From Micromonospora marina (GTDB taxonomy: Bacteria; Actinomycetota; Actinomycetes; Mycobacteriales; Micromonosporaceae): a stretch of DNA of 64,000 nucleotides. Below are positions 23,763-32,623 of the stretch, in pieces. Position 1 is the stretch's first letter; every line of letters starts with the position of its first letter. Where the stretch lies: contig NZ_FMCV01000021.1 of NCBI RefSeq assembly GCF_900091565.1, positions 1-64,000 on the forward strand, in the 5' to 3' direction. Under the pieces are notes generated by a model. That model searched no databases and was not told the DNA's origin. It saw nothing but the letters and a program-made list of their open reading frames with translations. A program made the position numbers and the translations under genes.

Positions 23763-26700
23763 TTGTCTGTCGGGTTCGATGGCGCCCAGGCCGCGGACGG
23801 CGCGGTTGCTCTGGAACTCGTGGGTGACCTGCGGAGGCCGGCGGTGTGGCCCGCGCGGGCGGCCTCGGTGCACCGGGTACTGCCCGCCTGGCCGTCGCGC
23901 GTGACACCGGCCGGACACGTCGTGGTGGCGGGGCTCGTGGCGGTCCTGGCCCGCTGGACCGGCCAGGACGAGGTGGTGCTCGGGCTGGCCCCGGCCCACG
24001 GGCCGGTGGCGCGGGTGGACGTCTCGGGCGACCCGGGATTCGGGGAGTTGGCGACGCGGGTGGGACTGGCGTGGACGGCGCCGGTGGCGGGTCCGGACCG
24101 ATCGGATCCGGTGGCGGTGGAGCTCACCGACGGCCCGGTGGCGGAGACGGGACCGGCCGTGGTGGACGTCGACATGGTGGTGCGCGTGGCTGCGGACGGA
24201 TCAGTGCTGCGGGTGGACTACGCGGTGGAGGAATTCTCCACGCAGTTCGTACGGGGACTCGTGGATCAGGTCGTGGTGCTCGTCTCCGCCGGGACGGCGG
24301 CGCCGCAGGTCGCCCTGTCGAGGTTGCCGTTGCTGGACGCCGCGCAACGGGAGCGGTTGCTGGCGTGGGGGCGCGGCCCGGTGCGGGAGATCCCGGGTGA
24401 GCCGATCCACGAGCTTGTGCTGGGCTGGGCGCGGCGGTCCCCGGAGGCGGTGGCGGGTGTCGCGGGCGACGAGGTGCTGACCTACGGGGAGCTGGATCGC
24501 CGGTCCGGACTGCTGGCGGCGTACCTGCGGTCGGTGGGTGTCCGTGCCGGTGACGTGGTGTCCGTGGCGTTGGAGCGCGGGTTGTGGTCGCTGGTGGCGG
24601 CGATGGGTGTGCTGCGGGCGGGTGCCGCGTACACGCCGATGGACGTGTCGTGGCCCGCGGAGCGGATGCGGGTGCTGCTGGCCGACCACGGCGCGCGGGT
24701 GGTGTTGACGGTCGGTGCGGTAGCGCCCCGGATTCCCGCCGGGGACGGGGTCACGGTGGTGGCGCTGGACGACGGCTGGCCCGCGGTACCGGACGGTGCG
24801 GCGGCGGATCTGCCTGTGGTGCCGGTGGACGCCCCGGCGTTCGTCATCTACACGTCGGGTTCGACAGGCACGCCGAAAGGCGTGGTGCTGTCACACGAGA
24901 GGCTGGCGAACTTCCTGGCGTGGATGACCGGCGAGTGCGCCATCGGCCCCGGCAGCCGGATGCTGCACTCGGCGGCACCGGTCTTCGACGCCGCGTTCGG
25001 GGAGATCTTCGCCGCGCTCACCGGTGGGGGCCGCGTCGTCGTGTGCCCGCGCGACGATCTGCTCGACGCGCGCCGGCTCACCGACCTCGTCAACACCCAG
25101 GGCGTCACGCACACGTTCGGACCGGCCACCAACATCGCCCCGCTCGACCCGGCCGCCTGTCCCGGCCTCCGCTGCGTCATCTTCGGCGGCGAGGCCGTCC
25201 CGCCGCGGCTGGCCCAGCGGTGGCTGACGGCGGGCACGCGGGTGGTCAACGCGTACGGGCCGGCCGAGATCGCCGTGGCGTGCACCTGGTTCGACGCGTC
25301 GGCCGGGTGGGGTGGCGCGTACGTGCCGATCGGCTGGCCGATGCCGAACCGGCAGGTCCGCGTCGTCGACGCGGACCTCGACCTCATGCCGGCCGGGGTT
25401 CCCGGGGAGATCCTGATCGCCGGCTTCGGCGTCGCCGACGGTTACCTCAACCGCCCCGAACTGACCGCCCAGCGGTTCGTCACCGACCCGTACGGCGGCG
25501 GGCTCGCCTACCGCAGCGGCGACCTGGGGAGGTGGAACAGCGCCGGTGCACTGGAGATCCTCGGCCGGATGGACCACCAGGTGAAGGTCAACGGCATCCG
25601 CATCGAGCTGGGTGAGATCGAGAGCATCCTCGCCCAGCACCCGGAGGTGGAGACCGCCGTCGTCGTCCGCCGCGAGGACCGGGGCGTGGCCCGGCTCGTC
25701 GCGTACGTCACCGGGCGCGACGGCCGCACCCCGGGCATTGGCGACCTGCGCGACCACGCCACGGCCCACCTGCCCGGCTACATGGTCCCCGCCGCCGTCG
25801 TCGTCCTCGACCGCTTCCCCCTCGGCGGCACCGGCAAGATCGACCGGAGTGCCCTTCCCGCACCCGACGCCCAGCGCCCCGATCTCGGCGTGCCGTACGT
25901 GGCGCCGGCCACCGAGGGCGAACGCCTCGTCGTGGAGGTGTTCGCGAGCGTGCTCGGCATCGAGCGGGTCGGGGCCCGCGACGGGTTCTTCCACCTCGGC
26001 GGCACGTCGTTGCAGTCCGCCGCCGTCGCCGTCGCCCTCGACGAGGCCGCCGACGTGGTGGTGCCCGTCTCGCAGATCCACCGCACGCCCACCCCGCACG
26101 AGCTGGCCCGCTGGCTCGCCACCGCCCCCCGCCGCGCGGACACCGGCTCGACCGTGACACAGGCCCGGCAGCGCCCGGGACCGGTCCCGCTCGCGCAGCA
26201 GGTGGCGAAGTGCCTGATGTCGCCGCTGGAGGTCGTCGTCCCGGTCACCTGGTGGATCGAGGGTGAGCTGGACCTACGAGCCCTCATGGCCGCCCTCGGC
26301 GACATACACCACCGCCACCAGGCCCTACACGCCCGCTACCGACGCACCGACCCACCAACCGCAATCATCCCCCCCAACCCCGGCATGCCACAGCTCCGGC
26401 TACTCACCGACGCCGCCACCGAACACGACGCCCTCGACCAACTCGCCGAGGCAGTACAACAACCCCTCGACTACACCCAGGGCCGCAACTGGCGCGCCGC
26501 CCTGATCCGAAACAAAACCACCAACCGAATCCTGCTCGGCATCGGCATCCACCACATCGCCTTCGACGGCTGGTCACACGGACTACTCGTACGAGACCTC
26601 AGCCACGCCTACACCGCACGACACGCCGGCCACACCTCCACCTGGAAACACCCCGCACCCACACTCCACCAAACCCACGACGAACACACCCGCCTCCGCA

Positions 26701-27446
26701 ACGCCGCCGACCTGCAAACCCAACGAACCTACTGGCGCGAACAACTACGCGACCTACCCCGCCAAGGCAAGGGCCGGCCGCAGGAGAACCCGGAACAGAC
26801 CCCGGCCTGGGGCCCCAAGACCGGGCACATCGTCACCGTCCCGCCCGAGCTGGTGCGGCGCTGGGACCGGGCCGCCGGCGAACACCGCTTCAGCAGGTCC
26901 AGCTACTTCGCCGCCGCCTACGCCTCGGCGCTACGCGCCATCCACGGGCAGGACGACATCGCCCTGCTGATGATCGTCGCCCAGCGCGGCAGCCGCGTCC
27001 TCGACGCCGCCTTCACGAGCAGGATCAGCAGCAACTGTCTCCGGGTCCGGTTCGGTGGCCCGGAGAAGGACCTGATGTGCGCCCTCCAGCAGACGGCGGA
27101 CGAGATGATGGCCGCCCAGGACGTCTCCTTCCTGGAGATGATCACCGACGACCCGGTCCTCGACCTGCCCCGCACGGTGATCGACAGCCTGCCCTCGTTC
27201 GCCTACCAGGACAACCTCGTCCTCCCGCTGGACCTGCCCGGCTGCCGGACCGAGGAGGTCGTCGAGCCGTACGCCCGGGAGTGGTCCGGTGCCTGCGTCG
27301 CCGAGGTGCTGCCCGGCGAAGGGAGTGTCCTCCTGCGGGTCACCATCCGTACCGACCTGGTCCCGGCCCACGTCGCCGAGATCCTGGCCACCGGCATGCT
27401 GCGCTTCCTGGAAGCCGGCCCCGAGGTGGTCAGCGGGACACGCTGA
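23763..27446 (+). CDS. NRPS with partial C, A, T and terminal C domains
   Basis: A 1227-residue nonribosomal peptide synthetase. Residues 1-~190 resemble only the C-terminal half of a condensation domain and lack HHxxxDG. An adenylation domain follows (~205-700; YTSGSTGTPKGV at ~362, lysine in LGGTGKIDRS), then a carrier (Ser ~747 in GGTSLQS) and a complete condensation domain (~800-1225; HHIAFDG at ~929). There is no thioesterase or reductase domain. Aligned by eye to GrsA, the specificity residues read D-A-G-T-I-G-A-V-A-K, closest in style to aromatic amino acid codes, with low certainty. Ending in a C domain suggests transfer of an aminoacyl unit onto a hydroxyl or amine of a partner, as proposed for ansatrienin-type side chains. 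The TTG start is set by GGAGG 8 nt upstream. The 3' end overlaps the convergent phosphatase gene by 17 bp. Confidence 0.93.
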   Translation: MSVGFDGAQAADGAVALELVGDLRRPAVWPARAASVHRVLPAWPSRVTPAGHVVVAGLVAVLARWTGQDEVVLGLAPAHGPVARVDVSGDPGFGELATRVGLAWTAPVAGPDRSDPVAVELTDGPVAETGPAVVDVDMVVRVAADGSVLRVDYAVEEFSTQFVRGLVDQVVVLVSAGTAAPQVALSRLPLLDAAQRERLLAWGRGPVREIPGEPIHELVLGWARRSPEAVAGVAGDEVLTYGELDRRSGLLAAYLRSVGVRAGDVVSVALERGLWSLVAAMGVLRAGAAYTPMDVSWPAERMRVLLADHGARVVLTVGAVAPRIPAGDGVTVVALDDGWPAVPDGAAADLPVVPVDAPAFVIYTSGSTGTPKGVVLSHERLANFLAWMTGECAIGPGSRMLHSAAPVFDAAFGEIFAALTGGGRVVVCPRDDLLDARRLTDLVNTQGVTHTFGPATNIAPLDPAACPGLRCVIFGGEAVPPRLAQRWLTAGTRVVNAYGPAEIAVACTWFDASAGWGGAYVPIGWPMPNRQVRVVDADLDLMPAGVPGEILIAGFGVADGYLNRPELTAQRFVTDPYGGGLAYRSGDLGRWNSAGALEILGRMDHQVKVNGIRIELGEIESILAQHPEVETAVVVRREDRGVARLVAYVTGRDGRTPGIGDLRDHATAHLPGYMVPAAVVVLDRFPLGGTGKIDRSALPAPDAQRPDLGVPYVAPATEGERLVVEVFASVLGIERVGARDGFFHLGGTSLQSAAVAVALDEAADVVVPVSQIHRTPTPHELARWLATAPRRADTGSTVTQARQRPGPVPLAQQVAKCLMSPLEVVVPVTWWIEGELDLRALMAALGDIHHRHQALHARYRRTDPPTAIIPPNPGMPQLRLLTDAATEHDALDQLAEAVQQPLDYTQGRNWRAALIRNKTTNRILLGIGIHHIAFDGWSHGLLVRDLSHAYTARHAGHTSTWKHPAPTLHQTHDEHTRLRNAADLQTQRTYWREQLRDLPRQGKGRPQENPEQTPAWGPKTGHIVTVPPELVRRWDRAAGEHRFSRSSYFAAAYASALRAIHGQDDIALLMIVAQRGSRVLDAAFTSRISSNCLRVRFGGPEKDLMCALQQTADEMMAAQDVSFLEMITDDPVLDLPRTVIDSLPSFAYQDNLVLPLDLPGCRTEEVVEPYAREWSGACVAEVLPGEGSVLLRVTIRTDLVPAHVAEILATGMLRFLEAGPEVVSGTR

Positions 27447-28128
27447 CCACCGGGCAGTGCGCCAGCAACTCCGCCGGGGCGTGCACGACCAGGTCGGGGC
27501 CGGCGGCGAGCAGCGCCGCGATGTCCCCGCCGTGCCACGTCGTGGCGACGGCCGTCGCCCCGGCGTCCCGGCCGCTGAGCAGGTCGATCACCGCGTCGCC
27601 CACCATCATGGCCTCGTGCGGCGGCACGTCGAGGTTGCCCAGCGCCTGGAGCACGATGTCCGGGGCAGGCTTGGGACGGGCCACCTCGTCGGAGCCGATC
27701 ACCTGGCCGAAGAGGCCCAGCACGCCGAGTTGGTCGAGCAGGGACCGGGCCCGCGGGCCGGCCTTGCCGGTGGCGATCCCCATCCGGATGCCCCGCGAGT
27801 GCAGGGTCTCCAGGGTCTCCCGGACGCCGGGGAAGAGCGGCACGAGGTGGGCCATCCGGTAGCTCTCGCGGACGAACGGCTCCTCCATCTCCAGGGGCAG
27901 CCCCATCAGGCGCATGATGTCCGGGAAGTACCTGCCCATGTGCCGGTTGTACTCGTCGAACGGCGCCGGCCCGTCGCCCACCACCTCGGCGTACGCGATG
28001 CTGAACGCCTCCCGCATGACGGCCGAACTGTCGACGATGACGCCGTCGAGGTCGAACACGACCGCACGGATCGGCCCGCGCGCCGGCGACGGCGGGGTCA
28101 CCTCGGCTGTGGACGATGGACGGCTCAT
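27430..28128 (-). CDS. rifM: HAD-family phosphatase (RifM-like)
   Basis: A 232-residue haloacid dehalogenase superfamily phosphatase. Motif I is VVFDLDGVIVDS (~residue 25), motif II is in GIATGKAG, the conserved lysine is in ARPKPAPD, and motif III is MMVGDAVIDL. In AHBA pathways RifM-type enzymes are linked to dephosphorylation steps that feed the kanosamine/aminoDAHP branch and are needed for AHBA formation. It is the last gene of the minus-strand set with the rifL- and rifK-like genes, 37 bp after the oxidoreductase stop. Its stop overlaps the NRPS stop on the other strand. Confidence 0.88.
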   Translation of the reverse strand: MSRPSSTAEVTPPSPARGPIRAVVFDLDGVIVDSSAVMREAFSIAYAEVVGDGPAPFDEYNRHMGRYFPDIMRLMGLPLEMEEPFVRESYRMAHLVPLFPGVRETLETLHSRGIRMGIATGKAGPRARSLLDQLGVLGLFGQVIGSDEVARPKPAPDIVLQALGNLDVPPHEAMMVGDAVIDLLSGRDAGATAVATTWHGGDIAALLAAGPDLVVHAPAELLAHCPVVSVSR

Positions 28129-28165
28129 GGCTGCTCCCGGAAGCGGTTGGGGCCGACGGTGGTTC

Positions 28166-29296
28166 TCACCCGGCGCGATGGCCCACCAGTGCGTGCTGGT
28201 GCTCCGGCCGGGTGGGCCGGGCGCACTGGTAGATCCGTTCGATGATGTCGATGGTCCGGCGGGCCTCGACGACGGCCGCGCCCCGGGCGGCCGGGTCGGC
28301 TAGCAGCCCGGGCAGGGCGTCGAGCTGGTGGTCGTACTCTGCGCCGATCGGCTCCCCGGGCAGCGGCAGCCGCGCGGTCCGGCCGTCGCGGGTACGCGTC
28401 AGCACCGGCGTGGGCTCCCGGTTGGGACTGAAGCCGAACGTGCAGCGCAGCGTCGCCGATCCGGCGGCGCCGTGCACGGTGACGGTGGTGCGGTCCAGCG
28501 ACTCGTGCGAGGCCCAGCAGGCGTGCAGGGCGACCGAGGCGCCGGTGTCGGTGAGCAGGAACCCCCGGGCGGTGTCCTCGACGTCGCCGGGAGCGTGGCC
28601 TGCGGGGTCGGCCCCGCCGCGCCAGGCGGCGTGGGCAGCGCCGTCGTTGACGAAGTCGTCCGAGACGCTGCCGATCGCGTGGGTGACCCGGGCCGGGCCG
28701 AGCAGCGGCAGCACCGTGTCGAGCAGGTGCCAGCCGAGGTCCACCAGCGCACCCCCGCCGGACTGGTCGCGGCGGGTGAACCAGCCGCCCGCGTCGGGCA
28801 CCCCTCGGGCGCGGACCCAGGCCACATCGACGTGTCGGACCGGGCCCAGCCCGCCGGCCACGTCGGCCAGCGCCCGGATGTCGGCCCGGTAGCGGGCGGC
28901 GCTGCCGGCCAGCAGCACCGCGCCGCCGTCACGCTCCGCGTCGGCCAGGATGTCCGCCTCGGCGGAGGTCAGGCAGACCGGCTTCTCCAGGAACACCGGT
29001 ACGCCCCGGCGCAGCAGCCGGACGGCGACGACCGCGTGCAGGTGGTTCGGTACGGCGACCACCGCCAGGTCGACCGTTCCGGCGGGTAGGTCCTCGACGT
29101 CGGCGTACGCGGACGCGACGGCGTGGGTGTCGCGGGCCTGGTCGCGCGCCACGGGCTGCGGGTCGACCACGGCGACCACCTCGAAGCCGGGGTGTGCGGC
29201 GAGCCGGGGCAGCCAGATCTCCCGCCCGGCCCAGCCGAGGCCGACCACCGCGACCCGCACCGGCCGGTCGGGCGTCGCCGGGGGCCGGGCCGTCAT
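28166..29296 (-). CDS. rifL: GFO/IDH/MocA-type oxidoreductase (RifL-like)
   Basis: A 376-residue NAD(P)-dependent oxidoreductase. The Rossmann motif VAVVGLGWAGREIWLP lies near residue 15, the family signature VFLEKPVCL near 105, and a WHLLD segment near 180. RifL partners with the RifK transaminase in the proposed oxidation and amination of UDP-glucose toward kanosamine, the source of the AHBA nitrogen. ATG 29296 overlaps the AHBA synthase stop as ATGA, so the two are translationally coupled. The open frame extends further upstream, but only inside the neighbouring gene. Confidence 0.9.
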   Translation of the reverse strand: MTARPPATPDRPVRVAVVGLGWAGREIWLPRLAAHPGFEVVAVVDPQPVARDQARDTHAVASAYADVEDLPAGTVDLAVVAVPNHLHAVVAVRLLRRGVPVFLEKPVCLTSAEADILADAERDGGAVLLAGSAARYRADIRALADVAGGLGPVRHVDVAWVRARGVPDAGGWFTRRDQSGGGALVDLGWHLLDTVLPLLGPARVTHAIGSVSDDFVNDGAAHAAWRGGADPAGHAPGDVEDTARGFLLTDTGASVALHACWASHESLDRTTVTVHGAAGSATLRCTFGFSPNREPTPVLTRTRDGRTARLPLPGEPIGAEYDHQLDALPGLLADPAARGAAVVEARRTIDIIERIYQCARPTRPEHQHALVGHRAG

Positions 29297-30456
29297 CCGG
29301 CGAGGACGTCGGCGAGCACGGCGGCGATCTCGTGCATCTGCTGCTCCGTGCCGAGCAGCGTGCGGTGGTGCAGCCAGACGCAGTCGGAGTGGATCTGCTC
29401 GGTGTTGGGGCAGCGGGCCGCGATCGCCTCTGCCGACTCGTCGGGCGCGTCGGCCATCCAGAAGCCCTCGCACCGGTAGATCGCCCGGAACGCCACGAAC
29501 GCCGGGACGCCGCGGGCGATGAGCGCGTCCACCACGGCACGGCGGCGCTCGATGCCGATCCCGGGGATACGGAACATCGCCATGTAGTGCGGGTTGCGGT
29601 CGGTGCGGGGGTCGATCGTCTGCGGGACGACGCCCGGGATCTCGGCGAGCAGGCTCGACAGCAGCGGCCAACGCTGCTCGCGCAGCGCGATCTGCTCGTC
29701 GAGGCGGGTCAGCTGGGCGCGTAGCACGGCGGCGGCGAACTCGCCCATCCGGTAGTTCGAGCCGGTGGTGCCGTGCAGGTAGTCGCGGTCGGTGCGGGGC
29801 CGGCCGCAGCTGTGCACGAGGAACGCCCGCTCGCGCAGTTCCTCGTCGGGGAAGACGACCGCTCCGCCCTCGCCGGCGGTCATGAGCTTGCCGTTCTGGA
29901 AGCTGAAGGCTGCCACCGAGCCGAGCGCACCGGCCCGCCGGCCCCGCCACTGCGCGCCGTGGGCGTGTGCCGCGTCCTGCAGCAGCGCCACCCCGGCGTC
30001 GGCGGCGAGCTTGTCGAGCGCGTCCATGTCGGCGAACTGCCCGGCCATGTGCACCGGCATGATCACCTTGGTACGCGGGGTGATCGCGGCCTCGACGGCG
30101 GCGGGGTCGAGGCAGTAGGTGTCCAGGTCGACGTCGACCGGCACGGCGACCGCGCCGAGACGCTGGGCGGCCAGCGAGGACGAGATGAACGTGAAGGCCG
30201 GGACGATCACCTCCGTACCGGGGCCGACGCCGAGCACCTCCAGCGCGACCTCCAGGGCGTGGGTGCCGTTGGTGACGGCGAGCGCGTGGGGGCTGCCGTG
30301 GTAGTCACCGAACTCTCGCTCGAAGGAGTCGACCTCACTGCCGCCCATCCGCCACCACTGGCCCTGTTCGAGGGCGCGGATCAGTCCGGTTCGCTCCTCG
30401 TCGCCGTACCGCGGCCACTCGGGGAGCTCGGACACCGTCGAGGGCTGACCACTCAT
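29293..30456 (-). CDS. rifK: AHBA synthase (PLP-dependent, RifK-like)
   Basis: A 387-residue DegT/DnrJ/EryC1-fold enzyme, the length of known AHBA synthases. The PLP lysine lies in FSFQNGKLMTAGEGGAVV. LLQDAAHAHGAQWRG and the N-terminal WPRYGDEERTGLIRALEQGQ are characteristic. It aromatises 5-deoxy-5-amino-3-dehydroshikimate to AHBA and, with RifL, is also implicated in an early transamination. ATG 30456 is preferred over the in-frame ATG at 30504 because a GGGAAG sequence precedes it and the RifK-like sequence begins there. This gene is the strongest marker that the cluster makes an AHBA-derived product. Confidence 0.96.
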   Translation of the reverse strand: MSGQPSTVSELPEWPRYGDEERTGLIRALEQGQWWRMGGSEVDSFEREFGDYHGSPHALAVTNGTHALEVALEVLGVGPGTEVIVPAFTFISSSLAAQRLGAVAVPVDVDLDTYCLDPAAVEAAITPRTKVIMPVHMAGQFADMDALDKLAADAGVALLQDAAHAHGAQWRGRRAGALGSVAAFSFQNGKLMTAGEGGAVVFPDEELRERAFLVHSCGRPRTDRDYLHGTTGSNYRMGEFAAAVLRAQLTRLDEQIALREQRWPLLSSLLAEIPGVVPQTIDPRTDRNPHYMAMFRIPGIGIERRRAVVDALIARGVPAFVAFRAIYRCEGFWMADAPDESAEAIAARCPNTEQIHSDCVWLHHRTLLGTEQQMHEIAAVLADVLAG

Positions 30457-30788
30457 GACTTCCCACTTCCCAACTCGGGCAGACCAGGGGCTTGGACGGA
30501 CCATCGGGCGGGGCGACCCGAGACCGCCGGTGCGCGGTCCGGGCGCAGCGGAGAACCGGGTGGCCGCGCGGTACGTGACGCCTCCGTCTGGAGCCGGCGA
30601 CGTCGCTTCAGCAGGGAGGACGGTAACCGACGCGGATATGCGGTCACCGCCCCTAACAGCCCCTAGCCACCCCTTAGTCCGCCCGCACGTCGGGCACCGC
30701 CGGTTCGCCGGGAGCCGTCGGCGTAGTAAGACTGCGGTGACCAGTCATCAGGCTCTGCGGACAAGGGCCGTGCCCCACGAGGTGAAGC
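30457..30788. promoter_or_regulatory. Divergent promoter region with three TAGGGG-type repeats
   Basis: The 332-bp gap between AHBA synthase and aminoDHQ dehydratase contains no gene that can be supported. At 30650-30677 the minus strand carries three AGGGG cores (in TTAGGGGC, CTAGGGGC and CTAAGGGGT) with an exact 10-bp period. They point toward the AHBA synthase operon. Confidence 0.5.
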
Positions 30789-31220
30789 GTGTCGGACGTA
30801 CTGCTGCTGAACGGCCCGAACCTGGGCATTCTCGGCCGGCGGGAACCGGAGATCTACGGCACGGACACCCTGGACGACATCGAACGCGCCGTCGGCGAGG
30901 AGGTCGCCGCCCAGGGCTGGGGTGTGATCGCCGAGCAGCACGACTGCGAGGGGGCACTGATCCGTACGATCCAGAACAGCTACGGCACGGTGGGCGCGAT
31001 CGTCAACCCGGGCGCCCTGATGATCGCGGGTTGGAGCCTGCGCGACGCGCTGGCCGACTACCCCCGGCCCTTCGTCGAGGTGCATCTGTCCAACGTGTGG
31101 GCTCGGGAGAGCTTCCGGCACGACTCCGTGATCGCCCCGCTGGCCAGCGGGGTGATCGTCGGGCTCGGCGCGCTGGGCTACCGGCTGGCCGCGCGCGCCC
31201 TCACCTCGACCGTCCGATGA
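30789..31220 (+). CDS. rifJ: AminoDHQ dehydratase (type II dehydroquinase, RifJ-like)
   Basis: A 143-residue type II dehydroquinate dehydratase that converts aminoDHQ to aminodehydroshikimate. Visible are LLLNGPNLGILGRREPEIYG (catalytic Arg and Tyr region), NPGALMIAGWSLRDAL and EVHLSNVWARESFRH with the catalytic His. The NPGALMIAGW and NVWARE forms differ from the usual NPGAYTHTS and NVHARE of primary-metabolism enzymes and resemble AHBA-pathway members. The GTG start follows a GAGGTG. It heads a plus-strand unit with the DoxX-like, ROK kinase and FMN reductase genes. Confidence 0.93.
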   Translation: MSDVLLLNGPNLGILGRREPEIYGTDTLDDIERAVGEEVAAQGWGVIAEQHDCEGALIRTIQNSYGTVGAIVNPGALMIAGWSLRDALADYPRPFVEVHLSNVWARESFRHDSVIAPLASGVIVGLGALGYRLAARALTSTVR

Positions 31221-31311
31221 CGACCGGGCACCCCGCCGTCCGGTGCCGTGGGCGCCGGCGTGCCGGCAGTACGGTCGTCCGCACGTCCCGACTCTTCCCG
31301 AAGGACCTCAC

Positions 31312-31665
31312 GTGGAGATTCCCGTCCTCGTCCTGACCCTCGTCCTCGCCGCCGTGTTCGCGGGCACCGCCGTACCGAAGCTCACCGGGCAGGCACAGAT
31401 GCGCGAGCGGATGGACCACCTCGGCGTCTCGCCGGGGCTGACCCGCCTGCTGGGGGTGCTGGAACTCGCCGCGGTCGCCGGGCTGCTGCTCGGCCTGCTC
31501 TGGCCGCCCCTGGGCATCGCGGCGGCGATCGGTCTCGCCCTGCAGATGACGGGCGCGGTCGCCTACCACGCCCGGGCGAAGGACCCGGCCACGACGATCC
31601 TGACGCCGGTGATCTTTGCCGTGGCCGCCCTGGCGCTCGTCTACCTGCACGTGCGGCTGGGCTGA
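31312..31665 (+). CDS. DoxX-like small membrane protein
   Basis: A 117-residue protein with about four hydrophobic helices, beginning VEIPVLVLTLVLAAVFAGTA and carrying the family-like PKLTGQAQMRERMDHLGVS turn. DoxX-type proteins are often linked to redox or quinone chemistry, but few have a proven role. GTG 31312 has AGGA 6 nt upstream. The kinase start follows its stop by only 8 bp. Placement inside an AHBA operon suggests a role in redox poise or membrane handling of a quinone product, which is inference. Confidence 0.75.
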   Translation: MEIPVLVLTLVLAAVFAGTAVPKLTGQAQMRERMDHLGVSPGLTRLLGVLELAAVAGLLLGLLWPPLGIAAAIGLALQMTGAVAYHARAKDPATTILTPVIFAVAALALVYLHVRLG

Positions 31666-31673
31666 GGCCGGCC

Positions 31674-32612
31674 GTGTCCGGTCCGCAGCGCCACGGCGGC
31701 GTCCTCGGCATCGACGTCGGCGGCACCAAGGTCGCGTTGCACGCGGAGGCACCCGGGCGGCCGGCGTACGACCGGACCTTCCGCTGGCCCCTTGGTTCCG
31801 CCGACCCGGCCGCGGACCTGACGGTGCTGGCCGTCGAGGTGGACCGGCTGCGCGACCGGTGGGGACCGGTGGACGCGGTCGGGGTGGCCATGCCGGCGAC
31901 CACTGACACCGGGGGCACCGTCACCACCTGGCCTGGGCGCCCCGGCTGGGTGGGCCTCGACCTCACCGGAGCGCTGCGCCGCCTCTTTCCCGACGCGGCG
32001 ACCGCCGTCGCCGACGATGGTGATCTCGCCGCCCTGGCCGAGGCGCGCTGCGCCGGCGCGGACGACGTGGTCTACCTGGGCGTCGGCACCGGGATCGGCG
32101 GCGGCGTCGTGCTGGGCGGCCGGCCCGTGCCGGGCCGGTCCTCCGCCGAGATCGGCCACATGGTCGTCGCCCTCGACGGTGAGCGCTGCGACTGCGACCG
32201 GCATGGCTGCCTCCAGTCCGTCGCGTCCGGCCCCGCCACCCTGCGCCGCGCCGCCGCCCGCCGAGGCGGCGAGGTGGGCTTCGACGACCTACTGGCCGGA
32301 CTCGACGGGCGCGAGCCCTGGGCGGTGGCGGCGGTCGAGGAGAGCTGCCGGGCGCTGGCGGCGGCGGTGGTGAGCCTCGGCGAGATCCTCGATCCGGCGC
32401 TGGCCATCGTGGGCGGCGGATTCGCCGCCGGCCTGCCCGGCTTCGTGCCGCTCGTCGCGCAACGGGCACGCCGCGCCGGCCGGCCCGGGCGCCCTGCGCC
32501 ACCGGTGCGTCCCGCCGCCCTCGGCGGGCTGTCGTCCCTGCACGGCGCGGTGGAGCTGGCTCGTGACCTGACCGGCACGCCGGCTCCGGCGCGCCCCGTC
32601 CCCATCGCGTAG
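31674..32612 (+). CDS. rifN: ROK-family sugar kinase (kanosamine kinase, RifN-like)
   Basis: A 312-residue ROK kinase. The phosphate loop is GVLGIDVGGTKVAL (~residue 10), the ATP-binding core YLGVGTGIGGGVVLGG (~140), and the zinc-type motif is seen as CDCDRHGCLQS, where the usual glycine and glutamate are replaced by Asp and Gln. In rifamycin biosynthesis RifN phosphorylates kanosamine at C6, committing it to aminoDAHP. Position next to the rifJ-like gene supports the same job. The GTG start at 31674 follows a GAGG. Confidence 0.9.
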   Translation: MSGPQRHGGVLGIDVGGTKVALHAEAPGRPAYDRTFRWPLGSADPAADLTVLAVEVDRLRDRWGPVDAVGVAMPATTDTGGTVTTWPGRPGWVGLDLTGALRRLFPDAATAVADDGDLAALAEARCAGADDVVYLGVGTGIGGGVVLGGRPVPGRSSAEIGHMVVALDGERCDCDRHGCLQSVASGPATLRRAAARRGGEVGFDDLLAGLDGREPWAVAAVEESCRALAAAVVSLGEILDPALAIVGGGFAAGLPGFVPLVAQRARRAGRPGRPAPPVRPAALGGLSSLHGAVELARDLTGTPAPARPVPIA

Positions 32613-32623
32613 AGGAGAGCAGC

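Noticed and set aside
24891-26099. A minus-strand open frame of about 400 codons inside the NRPS gene
   Set aside because: Antisense shadow of the adenylation domain; the composition is typical of GC-skew artefacts.
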